A DNA stretch of 61,841 nucleotides from CAKSNH01 sp964422725. Its GTDB lineage: Bacteria; Bacillota; Clostridia; UBA1381. The notes under the pieces were generated by a model, which saw only the letters and a list, made by a program, of their open reading frames with translations, had not been told where the DNA came from and made no database searches. Each line of letters starts with the position of its first letter. Position 1 is the first letter of the stretch. The position numbers were made by a program, and so were the translations under genes. The DNA lies in the NCBI GenBank assembly GCA_964422725.1, contig CAYRCC010000008.1, positions 1 through 61,841 on the forward strand. Reading direction: 5' to 3'. Below are positions 14,405-23,513 of the stretch, piece by piece.

Positions 14405-15247
14405 TCATATTTTGAAATCCACATTTGTTTTTGAATGTTGACTCTTGTAACGCTTTATTTTTTCGTCTTTCTGCCTGTCGGCTTTCTCTTCCTTTTCAAT
14501 CTCACTCCGCTCAACCGTTTTGTCATAGCTTTGCGCACCGGACTTCTTCTCGGTTTTGGCGGTATTTTCGACGTTTTCGCTTTGTCCGAGCAAATTCTGC
14601 GTATTTTTCACATCTTGCGTATCTTGCTGTGTGTTCGCGGTTTGCGCGGTCTGATTTGCGTTTGTGTTTTCTGCGGTTTGCGCTTTTTCCGCCTTTTCCG
14701 CCTTCTTGCGCAGCTTGTCGGACGGATTTTTCGCAAGCTCAAGCTCGATATCCGCTTTTGCCCTAAACTCCGCGCTCTTTTCGTATTCGTTTACAACATC
14801 TCTCAAATGTTTAAGCCGCAGGTTCGCCTCAGTCGGATTGTTTGTACTCTTATTGACGTTGTTCATCACCAACGCCGCCGACAGCATAGCCTGTGACTTT
14901 GTTTTTGCTTTTTTCATAAGTGACTCAATCTGTTTGCGCTCCGCCATCATCTGTCGCACCTTTTTCGCGGTGTCCGGCGAATGTTCCTCAAGGTAGTGCA
15001 GCTCCTCCATTGTAAGCTCTTTGCCCAGATTATATTTATTCAATATCTGAGCAAGTTTCAAATCGCTGTTGTGCTGTACCTCGGGAGCGGAAAAAATAAG
15101 CTCGTCGCTCGTCTGAACATTAAGACGCGTGTTTTTTTGTTTTTGCTCTGCCTGATTTGACGTCTTTTCCTGTACATTTTCAATAAACAGCTGTACAGGC
15201 GTTTTATCCGTTGCGGCGTTCGCCGTACCGATTTTTGCTATTTCCAT
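14405..15247 (-). CDS. Unrecognised Lys/Gln/Asn-rich helical protein
   Basis: A 280-aa soluble protein with no family I recognise. Residues about 60-190 are charged helix. They include LNKYNLGKELTMEELHYLEE, an AERKQIESLMKKAKTKSQAML segment and LRLKHLRDVVNEYEKSAEF. Residues about 190-245 are a low-complexity Ala/Gln/Thr/Asn/Glu linker (for example QTAQTANTQQ). The tail is rich in Lys and Glu and ends in SKTNVDFKI. There is no signal peptide. GGGAGGGGG precedes the ATG, a very strong site, so high expression is plausible. It stands alone between comEA-like and pgk and is transcribed away from the glycolysis genes. The low-complexity part suggests a flexible linker or scaffold protein. Confidence 0.6.
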   Translation of the reverse strand: MEIAKIGTANAATDKTPVQLFIENVQEKTSNQAEQKQKNTRLNVQTSDELIFSAPEVQHNSDLKLAQILNKYNLGKELTMEELHYLEEHSPDTAKKVRQMMAERKQIESLMKKAKTKSQAMLSAALVMNNVNKSTNNPTEANLRLKHLRDVVNEYEKSAEFRAKADIELELAKNPSDKLRKKAEKAEKAQTAENTNANQTAQTANTQQDTQDVKNTQNLLGQSENVENTAKTEKKSGAQSYDKTVERSEIEKEEKADRQKDEKIKRYKSQHSKTNVDFKI

Positions 15248-15449
15248 AAAAACCCCCTCCCAAACACATTATATCCTTTATATAGGCTGTCGCCTCAAAA
15301 CATCATTCTTTACAATATATATCGTAATCAAACCGCCCCAACATAACCTTCTCACCCAAAAATTCTTTAAAACAGGCATTTTGTACATACCTAACAAGTT
15401 TGATATGCATATTTTGATAAAAATTTATCATTGAAATATAAATTTCTTC

Positions 15450-15478
15450 TTGAAAATGCAGTCAATTTAATATAAAAT
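15450..15478 (+). promoter_or_regulatory. Promoter of pgk-tpiA-gpmI
   Basis: TTGAAA (15450-15455), a 17-nt spacer and TAAAAT (15473-15478), in an AT-rich upstream region, 44 nt before the pgk ATG. Confidence 0.7.
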
Positions 15479-15521
15479 AAATATATTAACGTGCAAATCA
15501 AATTTATAAGAGGTGTATAAA

Positions 15522-16706
15522 ATGTTAAACAAAAAGAGCGTAGAGGATATTGAAGTAAAAGGAAAGCGCGTACTTGTAAGATGCGACTTTAACGTTCCGC
15601 TTGACGAAAACGGAAATATCACAGACGAAAACCGCATCGTAGGTGCATTGCCTACAATTAATTATCTTATCAACAACGGCGCAAAGGTTATTCTTTGCTC
15701 ACATATGGGTAAACCTAAGGGCGAACCTGTAGCAAGTCTTTCACTTGCACCTGTTGCAAAAAGATTGTCCGAAAAACTCGGCAAGGACGTAGTTTTTGCC
15801 GCTGACAACGATGTGGTCGGCGAAAACGCAAAAAAGGCAATCGCCGCTATGAACGACGGTGACGTTGTTGTTCTGGAAAATACACGCTACAGAAAAGAAG
15901 AAACAAAGAACGAGGAAAGCTTCAGCAAAGACCTTGCCTCAATTGCAGACGTATTTGTCAACGATGCTTTCGGTACGGCACACAGAGCGCACTGCTCAAA
16001 TGTCGGCGTAACGCAGTTTATCGAAACATCGGTTTGCGGTTATCTTATCCAAAAGGAAATCGAGTTTTTGGGAAACGCCGTAAACAACCCTGTAAGACCG
16101 TTGGTTGCTATTTTGGGCGGTTCTAAGGTGTCATCAAAAATTTCGGTTATCGAAAACCTTTTGAAGAAGGTAGACAAGCTTGTTATCGGCGGCGGTATGG
16201 CTTACACATTTATGGCGGCACAGGGCAAAACAACCGGCACTTCACTGCTTGAGCCTGACTACATAGACTATGCCAAGAAAATGATTGACGAGGCAGGCGA
16301 CAAATTGGTTCTTCCGGTTGACACTGTTGTAACAAAGGAATTTAACAACGATGCACAATCACAGGTTGTTGAGGGCAACATTCCGGACGGCTGGATGGGA
16401 CTCGATATCGGTCCTAAGTCAACAGAACTGTTTAAAACTGTTTTGGCAGACGCTAAGACTGTTGTATGGAACGGACCTATGGGCGTGTTTGAAATGCCTA
16501 ACTTTGCAAAAGGTACAAACGCAATCGCATCATTGCTTGCCGACCTTGACGCTACAACAATAATCGGTGGCGGCGACAGCGTTGCGGCTGTAAACCAAGC
16601 CGGCTTGGGTGACAAGATGAGCCACATTTCAACAGGCGGCGGCGCATCTATGGAATTTTTGGAGGGTAAAGACCTTCCGGGTATTGTTGCACTTAACGAC
16701 AAATAA
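15522..16706 (+). CDS. pgk: Phosphoglycerate kinase
   Basis: A 394-aa glycolytic kinase (1,3-bisphosphoglycerate + ADP to 3-phosphoglycerate + ATP). The motifs are KRVLVRCDFNVPLDENG, the basic-patch LCSHMGKPKG, NDAFGTAHRAHCSNVG, the nucleotide site ILGGSKVSSKISVIENLL, NGPMGVFEM and IGGGDSVAAV near the C-terminus. The start is the ATG at 15522 (GAGGTG 8 nt upstream), not the GTG at 15513. It heads the pgk-tpiA-gpmI operon. Confidence 0.98.
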   Translation: MLNKKSVEDIEVKGKRVLVRCDFNVPLDENGNITDENRIVGALPTINYLINNGAKVILCSHMGKPKGEPVASLSLAPVAKRLSEKLGKDVVFAADNDVVGENAKKAIAAMNDGDVVVLENTRYRKEETKNEESFSKDLASIADVFVNDAFGTAHRAHCSNVGVTQFIETSVCGYLIQKEIEFLGNAVNNPVRPLVAILGGSKVSSKISVIENLLKKVDKLVIGGGMAYTFMAAQGKTTGTSLLEPDYIDYAKKMIDEAGDKLVLPVDTVVTKEFNNDAQSQVVEGNIPDGWMGLDIGPKSTELFKTVLADAKTVVWNGPMGVFEMPNFAKGTNAIASLLADLDATTIIGGGDSVAAVNQAGLGDKMSHISTGGGASMEFLEGKDLPGIVALNDK

Positions 16707-16738
16707 TATAAAACATTATAATACAAGGAGATATTAAA

Positions 16739-17491
16739 ATGGGTAAATACATTATCGCAGGTAACTGGAAAATGAATAAGCTTCCGTCGGAAACGGAAAA
16801 TTATGTCAAGGAAGTGGCAGCCGCTACCGAGGGTGCGGAGTGCGAAGTTGTTGTATGCACACCGTATGTATGCCTTGAGGCAGCCGTTCGCGGTGCTAAG
16901 GGTACACACGTTAAAGTGGGTGCGGAAAATCTGCACTTTGAGGATAAAGGTGCTTTCACAGGCGAAGTAAGTGCCGATATGCTGGTTGATATGGGTGTTC
17001 AGTACGTTATTATCGGTCACAGCGAGAGAAGACAGTATTTTGCCGAAACCGACGAAACGGTAAACAAAAAGACTGTTAAAGCTCTTGAAAAGGGGCTTAT
17101 TCCTGTAATCTGTGTCGGCGAAAAGCTTGAGGACAGAGAAGCCGGCATCACAACCGAGCTGGTTGCTATGCAGACAAAGCTCGCACTTGCCAACATAAGT
17201 GCCGAGGACGTTAAAAAGGTTGTTATCGCATACGAGCCAATCTGGGCAATCGGTACGGGTAAAACCGCTACTGCCGAACAGGCTGACGAGGTTTGCGGTG
17301 CTATCAGAAACGTTATTGCCGGTCTTTACGATACCGACACGGCAAATGCCGTTACAATCCAGTACGGCGGAAGTATGAACGCAAAAAATGCCGCAGAACT
17401 GCTCGCAATGAAAGATATCGACGGCGGTCTTATCGGCGGTGCAAGTCTTAAGTCAGAGGATTTTGCCGTAATCGTTAAAGCGGCAAAATAA
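16739..17491 (+). CDS. tpiA: Triosephosphate isomerase
   Basis: A 250-aa TIM-barrel enzyme. The catalytic lysine is in AGNWKMNK (about residue 12), the histidine in VIIGHSERR (about 95) and the glutamate in AYEPIWAIGTGKTA (about 167). The phosphate loop is YGGSMNAKNAAELL...GGLIGGASL. A GGAG site precedes the ATG. It lies 32 nt after pgk. Confidence 0.98.
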   Translation: MGKYIIAGNWKMNKLPSETENYVKEVAAATEGAECEVVVCTPYVCLEAAVRGAKGTHVKVGAENLHFEDKGAFTGEVSADMLVDMGVQYVIIGHSERRQYFAETDETVNKKTVKALEKGLIPVICVGEKLEDREAGITTELVAMQTKLALANISAEDVKKVVIAYEPIWAIGTGKTATAEQADEVCGAIRNVIAGLYDTDTANAVTIQYGGSMNAKNAAELLAMKDIDGGLIGGASLKSEDFAVIVKAAK

Positions 17492-17508
17492 GAAATATAT
17501 TTCCCTTA

Positions 17509-17537
17509 AATTCCCGAGTGTTTGCACTCGGGAATTG
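17509..17537 (+). promoter_or_regulatory. Hairpin without T-tract between tpiA and gpmI
   Basis: AATTCCCGAGTG and CACTCGGGAATT form a 12-bp stem with a short TTTG loop. No T-run follows, so this is not a standard terminator. It could be an RNA-processing or 3'-end stabilising structure that sets tpiA and gpmI levels apart, or a leaky terminator. Confidence 0.5.
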
Positions 17538-17568
17538 TAATAATAGTAAATTGTACTTGGAGGTAATT

Positions 17569-19116
17569 ATGTCTAAAAAACCCATCGCACTAATCATTCT
17601 TGACGGTTTCGGTCTTAACGAAACTGTCGAGGGAAACGCAATAAAAGCGGCAAAAACTCCGAATATCGACAAATATTTTGCCGAAAATCCTAATACAATA
17701 GTCTATGCAAGCGGTATGAATGTAGGTCTGCCTGACGGTCAAATGGGCAATTCCGAGGTCGGTCATACAAACATCGGTGCCGGCAGAGTTGTGTATCAGG
17801 AGCTTACAAGAATTACAAAGTCTATCGCTGACGGCGACTTTTTCGACAACGAAACGCTCAAAAAAGCAGTCGAAAACTGCAAAACAAACGACAGTGCAAT
17901 GCATTTTATCGGTCTTTTGTCAAACGGCGGTGTACACAGCCACATTGACCACCTTCTGGGACTTGTAAATCTCGCAAAGAGAAACGGTCTGAAAAAAGTT
18001 TATATACACTGCATTATGGACGGCCGTGACGTATCTCCGACATCGGGAGTCGATTTTGTTTCACAGCTGCAAAATGAGCTTGACAAAATCGGTACAGGCA
18101 AAATTGCAACGGTTATGGGACGTTACTACGCAATGGACAGAGATAATAACTGGAACAGAGTGGAAAAAGCGTACAATGCAATAGTTAAGGGTGAGGGCGT
18201 TTTGACCGACAATCCTATTGATATGATTAAAGAGTCATACCGTACAAAAGACGAAAACGACAGTCTTTTGACTGACGAGTTCATCATTCCGGCGGTTGTT
18301 ACGGAGAACGGCGCACCGGTTGCAAAAATCAGCGAAAACGACAGCGTTGTGTGCTTTAACTTCCGTCCGGACAGAGCAAGAGAAATCACAAGAACTCTTG
18401 TGGATACCGATTTCAACGGCTTTGCGCGCGAATATTTCAAAACATTTTACGTGTGTATGACACAGTATGATGCCTCAATGCCTAACGTTGAGGTTGCATT
18501 CAAGCCGCAGACGCTTAAAAACACTTTCGGTGAATATATAAGCAAAAAAGGACTCAAACAGCTCAGAATCGCAGAAACCGAAAAATACGCACACGTTACA
18601 TTCTTCTTCAACGGCGGAGTTGAGGCTGTATGCGACGGTGAGGACAGAAAGCTTATCGCCTCGCCTAAGGTTGCCACCTATGATATGCAGCCTGAAATGA
18701 GTGCGTATCTCGTTGCAGACGCTTGTGTGGAGCTGATAAACGAGGACAAATACGATGCAATCGTGCTTAACTTCGCAAACTGTGATATGGTAGGTCATAC
18801 GGGTGTATTCGAGGCGGCTGTGAAAGCGGTTGAGGCGGTTGACGAGTGTCTGGGCAAGGTTGTAAATGCGCTCGAAAGCAAAAACGCACACATTCTTATC
18901 ACTGCCGACCACGGCAACGCCGACGTTATGGTTGATCCGAAAACCGGCGACGTATTCACGGCACACACCACAAACCCTGTTCCGCTCATAGTTATGGGTG
19001 CCGGTGACGTTAAGCTCAAAAAGGGTAAGCTTGCCGACCTCGCGCCGACAATGCTTGATTTGATGGGACTTGACAAACCGACGGAAATGTCAGGTGAAAG
19101 TCTGATAATTAAATAA
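17569..19116 (+). CDS. gpmI: 2,3-bisphosphoglycerate-independent phosphoglycerate mutase
   Basis: A 515-aa Mn2+-dependent alkaline-phosphatase-superfamily mutase that interconverts 3- and 2-phosphoglycerate. The metal and phosphoserine sites are ALIILDGFGLNE (metal Asp), GQMGNSEVGHTNIGAG (phosphorylated serine), HCIMDGRDVSP, NFRPDRARE, NFANCDMVGHTG and TADHGNAD. The start at 17569 has TTGGAGGTAATT upstream. The longer frame from 17518 crosses the intergenic hairpin and is not credible. It is the last gene of the glycolytic operon. Confidence 0.98.
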   Translation: MSKKPIALIILDGFGLNETVEGNAIKAAKTPNIDKYFAENPNTIVYASGMNVGLPDGQMGNSEVGHTNIGAGRVVYQELTRITKSIADGDFFDNETLKKAVENCKTNDSAMHFIGLLSNGGVHSHIDHLLGLVNLAKRNGLKKVYIHCIMDGRDVSPTSGVDFVSQLQNELDKIGTGKIATVMGRYYAMDRDNNWNRVEKAYNAIVKGEGVLTDNPIDMIKESYRTKDENDSLLTDEFIIPAVVTENGAPVAKISENDSVVCFNFRPDRAREITRTLVDTDFNGFAREYFKTFYVCMTQYDASMPNVEVAFKPQTLKNTFGEYISKKGLKQLRIAETEKYAHVTFFFNGGVEAVCDGEDRKLIASPKVATYDMQPEMSAYLVADACVELINEDKYDAIVLNFANCDMVGHTGVFEAAVKAVEAVDECLGKVVNALESKNAHILITADHGNADVMVDPKTGDVFTAHTTNPVPLIVMGAGDVKLKKGKLADLAPTMLDLMGLDKPTEMSGESLIIK

Positions 19117-19125
19117 TGTAATAAT

Positions 19126-19155
19126 ATACCCTCAAAGCCTTAGCTTTGAGGGTAT
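19126..19155 (+). terminator. Terminator of the glycolytic operon
   Basis: ATACCCTCAAAGC and GCTTTGAGGGTAT form a perfect stem with a 4-nt CTTA loop, 10 nt after gpmI. Confidence 0.8.
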
Positions 19156-19156
19156 T

Positions 19157-19183
19157 ATACTGCCGGCATTTTGCCGGCAGTAT
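19157..19183 (-). terminator. Terminator of corA
   Basis: ATACTGCCGGCA and TGCCGGCAGTAT form a stem immediately downstream of corA on the minus strand. It is back-to-back with the gpmI terminator. Confidence 0.7.
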
Positions 19184-19189
19184 TTAAAA

Positions 19190-20116
19190 TCAAAATAATT
19201 TTTTCTTGTACAGGATAATACCGACAATAACCGCGAAAAATATTGATATCAGTATTACAAACCAAAAATTCGCAACCGGCAGATTTCCTACATTCATACC
19301 GTATAAACCGGCAAATATCTGCGGTATTGCCATAAGTATCGTTATACTTGTCAAAACCTTCATCACAATATTGAGGTTGTTTGAAATAATCGATGCAAAT
19401 GTTTCCATAGTACCGCTGAGAATGTTTGAATATATGTTGCACATCTCTATTGCCTGTTTGATTTCAATCAAAACATCTTCGACAAGCTCCTCGTCCTCAT
19501 CGTACATTCTGATTACACGCCCGCGCATAATTTTCTCTATTGTCGATTCGTCCGCTTTGAGTGACGTTGAAAAAAACACAAGACTCTTCTCCAGGTCCAT
19601 AAGCTGAATAAGCTCCTTGTTACGCATAGATTCGTGCAGTTCATGTTCCACCGAATGACTCATTTTATCTATCTGTTTCAGGTTTTGCAGGTATCTGGTT
19701 GCCATTTTGTACATAATTTGCAATACAAAGCGCGTTTTCATATTTGTATAAACGGATTTCACCTTCCCCTGCGAAAAATCCGTTATAATATCGTTTTCCT
19801 TTAAACATACCGTAATTATGTTTTCGTCTGTAACTATAATACCGAGCGGAAGCGTGCAGTATTGCACAGCACCGTGTTCGTTTGTTTCCGGATACGGTAT
19901 ATCTATTATTATCAGGGTACTGCCGTCCTCCTTGTCAATGTGCGAGGTTTCTTCCTCGTCCAGTGCGGCATAAATAAAATCAGACTCAACATTAAGCGTT
20001 TCGATAACCGAATTAATCTCCTCTGCCGTAGGATTTGTAAGATTAATCCACGTATCTTTCTCAATAGTGTCTGTACGGACTATTGTGCTGTTCTCCGTTT
20101 TATAAATTCCAAGCAT
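19190..20116 (-). CDS. corA: CorA-family Mg2+ (divalent cation) transporter
   Basis: A 308-aa inner-membrane channel. A long cytosolic N-terminal domain (about 1-245) with the charged stalk helix is followed by two C-terminal membrane helices. The invariant GMN motif is in FAGLYGMNVGNLP, and a basic KKK tail closes the protein. TGGAGGAA precedes the ATG. The upstream leader contains an M-box riboswitch (20352-20505) and a terminator hairpin (20289-20320). Expression should therefore rise when cytosolic Mg2+ is low, which supports Mg2+ as the physiological substrate. Confidence 0.95.
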   Translation of the reverse strand: MLGIYKTENSTIVRTDTIEKDTWINLTNPTAEEINSVIETLNVESDFIYAALDEEETSHIDKEDGSTLIIIDIPYPETNEHGAVQYCTLPLGIIVTDENIITVCLKENDIITDFSQGKVKSVYTNMKTRFVLQIMYKMATRYLQNLKQIDKMSHSVEHELHESMRNKELIQLMDLEKSLVFFSTSLKADESTIEKIMRGRVIRMYDEDEELVEDVLIEIKQAIEMCNIYSNILSGTMETFASIISNNLNIVMKVLTSITILMAIPQIFAGLYGMNVGNLPVANFWFVILISIFFAVIVGIILYKKKLF

Positions 20117-20288
20117 TGGTATTCCTCCAAATCAGTTGTTTTAGGGAATAGCCGCCCGTAGTGCGGGCAGATATTCATTTCTTTGGTTCGCCCGCCGGCG
20201 CCTGTGTCCACACTGCCCACCTCCTTAAAACTCAATCAATCCAACCGCTACACAAAAAAATCACTTTCGCACCGCCGCCTGAAATTAC

Positions 20289-20320
20289 AAAAAAAACCGC
20301 ACGCTCATATAATAAGCGGC
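20289..20320 (-). terminator. Riboswitch-controlled terminator before corA
   Basis: On the minus strand CCGC and GCGG close a stem around CGCT/AGCG, followed by eight Ts (As at 20289-20296 on the plus strand). It lies between the M-box aptamer and corA, the place expected for the expression platform. Confidence 0.75.
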
Positions 20321-20351
20321 GATACCGAACACATAAAAATGCAGGATATAA

Positions 20352-20505
20352 CCCCCAATCATTGAGCTTTGGCTTTATACGGCATAGGGACAAAACCCGG
20401 CTGTATTAGACAAAACCTTAATTCGGCAGTGTCAGCTGACTCGTTGGCGTCTTTCGACATTTCCGAGCAACAGCATATATCCGTATAGTAACCTCACCTA
20501 ACAGG
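20352..20505 (-). promoter_or_regulatory. M-box (ykoK-type) Mg2+ riboswitch
   Basis: The minus strand carries the conserved blocks of the M-box aptamer in order. They are CTGTTAGGTGAGG, CTATACGGATA, GCTCGGAAATGTCGAAAGA followed by CGCCAACGAGTCAGCTGACA, TTAAGGTTTTGTC, GGGTTTTGTCCCTATGCCGTA and AAAGCTCAATGATTGGGGG. High Mg2+ compacts the aptamer and favours the downstream terminator, reducing corA expression. Confidence 0.95.
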
Positions 20506-20648
20506 TGCATATCATTTATTATTATTTACATTTAATATTATATACCCACATTTGCCGCAAGTCAATGAAAACAAAAAAATAGTCGTATTTTTTAAACAAG
20601 CTGTCTGTGAATACATATCCGGAATTACACATTTTTACCGTTTCTTCT

Positions 20649-21329
20649 TCATTTATTGTCCGCAAGCTTGTACAACATACACGGTCTGCCGCCGGTTTCG
20701 TAATTCATATCGGCAATAACCAGTCCCGTCTGTGACAAATGATTCATATATCTCCTGACCGTAACGCCTGTCAGCCCCACCTTTTCGGCAATCTCGTCAC
20801 CCGTCAGCCACGAATTTCCGTTTTCCTTTAAGTTTTCCAAAATAACGTTAAGTGTCTTTTCCTGTATACCTTTCGGGTGCAGTTCATCTGCTGTCTTTTT
20901 CGATTTGTCAATCAAAAAATCTATGTTTTTCTGATTAACCTTATCCAGATTTTTCAAGGCATCCGTCTGGGAAATAAACTTATCCAGCGCAACCCTGAAC
21001 CGCTCAAACGTAAACGGCTTTACCAAATAGTCCACAACTCCCAAATGCAGTCCCTCTTTCAGCGAGTCTATCTCGTTTGCCGCCGTCACCATAATCACAT
21101 CAACCGGAATTTGTTTTTTCCTGATTTGACGGAGTGTTTCAAAGCCGTCCATATACGGCATAAAAACGTCAAGTATAATCAAATCCACGCTGTTGCTTTC
21201 CAGATACTCCAGTGCACTGTTGCCGTCATTAAGCGTTGCGCTTACGCAAAAATCCTTATGACGGCTGACAAACTGCCCGTTAATCATTGCAACCATCGGG
21301 TCATCTTCAACTATCAATACTTTATACAT
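20649..21329 (-). CDS. Response regulator, CitB/DcuR family
   Basis: A 226-aa regulator. The receiver domain (1-120) has acidic EDD near the N-terminus, the phosphoacceptor aspartate in LIILDVFMPYMDG (about residue 54), VTAA and the LVKPF lysine. The C-terminal HTH (about 165-226, WLTGDEIAEKVGLTGVTVRRYMNHL) is the type found in DcuR and CitB. It is encoded 12 nt after its kinase. Relatives respond to extracellular C4-dicarboxylates or citrate. No such transporter is adjacent here, so the ligand is unknown. Confidence 0.92.
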   Translation of the reverse strand: MYKVLIVEDDPMVAMINGQFVSRHKDFCVSATLNDGNSALEYLESNSVDLIILDVFMPYMDGFETLRQIRKKQIPVDVIMVTAANEIDSLKEGLHLGVVDYLVKPFTFERFRVALDKFISQTDALKNLDKVNQKNIDFLIDKSKKTADELHPKGIQEKTLNVILENLKENGNSWLTGDEIAEKVGLTGVTVRRYMNHLSQTGLVIADMNYETGGRPCMLYKLADNK

Positions 21330-21341
21330 ACTGTCACCTCA

Positions 21342-22988
21342 TTATTGATTTTCCATATTGAAGCTTACCGCAAAGGAAGCTCCCACCCCCTCTCGCGATT
21401 CAACCGTAATTTTACCGTTATACCCCTCAACCAGGTCTTTCACCTGATACAAGCCCGTTCCGCGGCCTTCGCCCTTTGTAGAAAAACCCTTTTCAAATAT
21501 TTTCTTTACATTCTCCTCCGATATCCCCACACCGGTATCGTCAACGGTTATTAACACCGCTTTCGGACGGGAATATATCCCAAAGCGCAGTTCTTTCGGT
21601 GTATTACGGGTTTCGCCGCTTATGTTCATCGCATCACACGCGTTGTCGATAAGATTTCCTATAATCGTTATCATAACTTCGGACGGAACAGCCACATCTG
21701 TTTTGCAATAGTGATTTTTCTCGTCCGGAATAAACTTTATATTAAGCTCAGAGGCTCGCGCCGTTTTACCTATCAGCAATGCCGCTATTGACGGGTCGTC
21801 AACCGCTGACATTATGCGGCTTATCGCGGCGCGCTGTACTATTGATATATTTTCTATATACAACACCGCCTCGTCATACATCTGCATTTGGATAAGTCCG
21901 AGGATAACGTGCAGCTTGTTCGTGAAATCATGATTGTTCGCGCGCATAGAATCAACCAGATACCGCGTACCTGCCAAATCCTCCATAAGCTTGGTGTATT
22001 CCTCCCTGTCGTGCAGTATTACCGCCGCACCGACAGGCACGCCGCCCTCCGTAATAGGAATACAGTCAATCAGAATATTTGTATTGTTCAGGCTTTTTTC
22101 CTGTATGTTAAATTTCTTTTCGCCTTTTTTCAATACATTTGTAAGAAACGTATCGTCGCATATATCCGAAAGCGGATATCCGATAACGTCTTTCATTTTC
22201 TGTCTTCCCAATATTTCCACCGCCGAATGATTTGCAAACTGCACTCTTGCCTCCGCATCAACCGCAAGCACACCCTCATTCAGCGACTCCAAAATATTAT
22301 CCCGTATACGGTACATTGCCGAAAAAACGTCCGGTTCATACCCGTAAAGATTTTTTTTAATCGTATTCGACAATTCCGCCGACACCAAAAGCTCCGTCAA
22401 AACAGCCGCAAACGTAATAAGCGCAAACATCAAAAGTATCTGAAATGTTTCCGACTTCACGTTTTTCAAAAGCATAATCGTCATAACAAAGCCGGTATAA
22501 TTTCCGTTGTCGTCGTAAACAGCGGCATACGCGCGCCGCTGCGACCCTGACGGTCCGGTTTCGTTCACGGTATAATATTGTTTGTTTGTTTTCTCAAATT
22601 CCGGCAGACTGCCGTCATAGTGCGTACCTATAAGGCTGTGATTTGAATGATACAGTCTTACATTATCCTTACTCACAACGGAAATAACGTCAATATTGTC
22701 AAGCGTGACCTTTAGCGTGTCGAGATACTGTGTAAAATTGACACGGATTTTATCGTTCTGCGGATTGCTTATTTTATCGTCAAGCAACGGAGAATTTGCA
22801 ATTGTCTCGGCAATATTCTGTAAATTCTGATCCCTTTTTTGAATTTCAAAATTAATATTTATTAATGTTCCCGAAATCCCCAAAAACAAAGCAAGCGTCA
22901 CTATCAATATAAGCTGAGTATAAAAAATTTTTTTGTGTATGTTTTTTATCGAACTTCTTTGCGGTGATTTCATATTATCTGTATTCAT
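21342..22988 (-). CDS. Sensor histidine kinase, CitA/DcuS family
   Basis: A 548-aa membrane kinase. TM1 (about 22-45) and TM2 (about 175-200) enclose an extracytoplasmic PAS-like sensor. A cytosolic PAS (about 225-320, ILESLNEGVLAVDAEARVQFANHSAVEILG) is followed by the SPOB-type dimerisation helix with the phospho-histidine in RANNHDFTNKLHVILGLIQ. The ATPase has N-box GNLIDNACDAM, DDTGVGISEENV and the G-box KGEGRGTGLYQVKDL. The ATG at 22988 has GGGAGAG upstream and is preferred to TTG at 22994. It is followed by its response regulator. Confidence 0.92.
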   Translation of the reverse strand: MNTDNMKSPQRSSIKNIHKKIFYTQLILIVTLALFLGISGTLININFEIQKRDQNLQNIAETIANSPLLDDKISNPQNDKIRVNFTQYLDTLKVTLDNIDVISVVSKDNVRLYHSNHSLIGTHYDGSLPEFEKTNKQYYTVNETGPSGSQRRAYAAVYDDNGNYTGFVMTIMLLKNVKSETFQILLMFALITFAAVLTELLVSAELSNTIKKNLYGYEPDVFSAMYRIRDNILESLNEGVLAVDAEARVQFANHSAVEILGRQKMKDVIGYPLSDICDDTFLTNVLKKGEKKFNIQEKSLNNTNILIDCIPITEGGVPVGAAVILHDREEYTKLMEDLAGTRYLVDSMRANNHDFTNKLHVILGLIQMQMYDEAVLYIENISIVQRAAISRIMSAVDDPSIAALLIGKTARASELNIKFIPDEKNHYCKTDVAVPSEVMITIIGNLIDNACDAMNISGETRNTPKELRFGIYSRPKAVLITVDDTGVGISEENVKKIFEKGFSTKGEGRGTGLYQVKDLVEGYNGKITVESREGVGASFAVSFNMENQ

Positions 22989-23130
22989 AAGCAAACTCTC
23001 CCGATATCTTTACTTAATTATAAGTATATCACACAAACACCGTATTTTCAATTTAATTAGTTATTTAACGGCTTTTGAAAGTAAAATAAATGCCGGCTTT
23101 TCCCGATTTATATTTAAAATGTACGCAATA

Positions 23131-23159
23131 TTGCCTATGCTATGCGTTTGTGTTATTGT
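23131..23159 (+). promoter_or_regulatory. Promoter of the PQ-loop/SGNH-like pair
   Basis: TTGCCT (23131-23136), a 17-nt spacer and TATTGT (23154-23159). An inverted repeat GTTCAC-AGGC-GTGAAC (23177-23192) lies about 10 nt after the expected start and could be an operator. Confidence 0.5.
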
Positions 23160-23226
23160 ATAAATGAAGTAAAGAGGTTCACAGGCGTGAACGAATATAT
23201 TTAATTTGCAAGGGAGTTTTTAAATT

Positions 23227-23508
23227 ATGAGTTCTGTTTTTGAAACAATTATGCTGGTTTGCTTTGGGTTGTCGTGGCCGATAAACGTGATTAAGGCATA
23301 CAGGGCAGGTACAGCCTCGGCAACAAGTCTGCCGTTTATACTGCTTATCTTTACGGGATATGTAGCCGGTATAAGCGCGAAAATTATTTCACAGCAAATA
23401 GGTTATGTACTTATTGTGTATATGTTAAACCTCGCAATAGTGTTTTTGAACATTGTTGTGTATTTCAGAAACACATTGCTTGACAAAAAAGCCGATGCAA
23501 GGAGTTGA
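23227..23508 (+). CDS. Small PQ-loop / SemiSWEET-like membrane protein
   Basis: A 93-aa protein with three hydrophobic segments, the size of a bacterial SemiSWEET half-transporter. The motif CFGLSWPINVIKAYRAGTAS followed by LPFILLIFTGYVAGI resembles the first helix of PQ-loop proteins (SWP/PQ, then K--R---A---S--F). SemiSWEETs dimerise to move small sugars, but many PQ-loop proteins have unknown cargo. AAGGGAG lies 10 nt before the ATG. The stop overlaps the ribosome site of the SGNH-like gene. The two are divergent from the DcuS-type kinase gene. Confidence 0.65.
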   Translation: MSSVFETIMLVCFGLSWPINVIKAYRAGTASATSLPFILLIFTGYVAGISAKIISQQIGYVLIVYMLNLAIVFLNIVVYFRNTLLDKKADARS

Positions 23509-23513
23509 ATATA

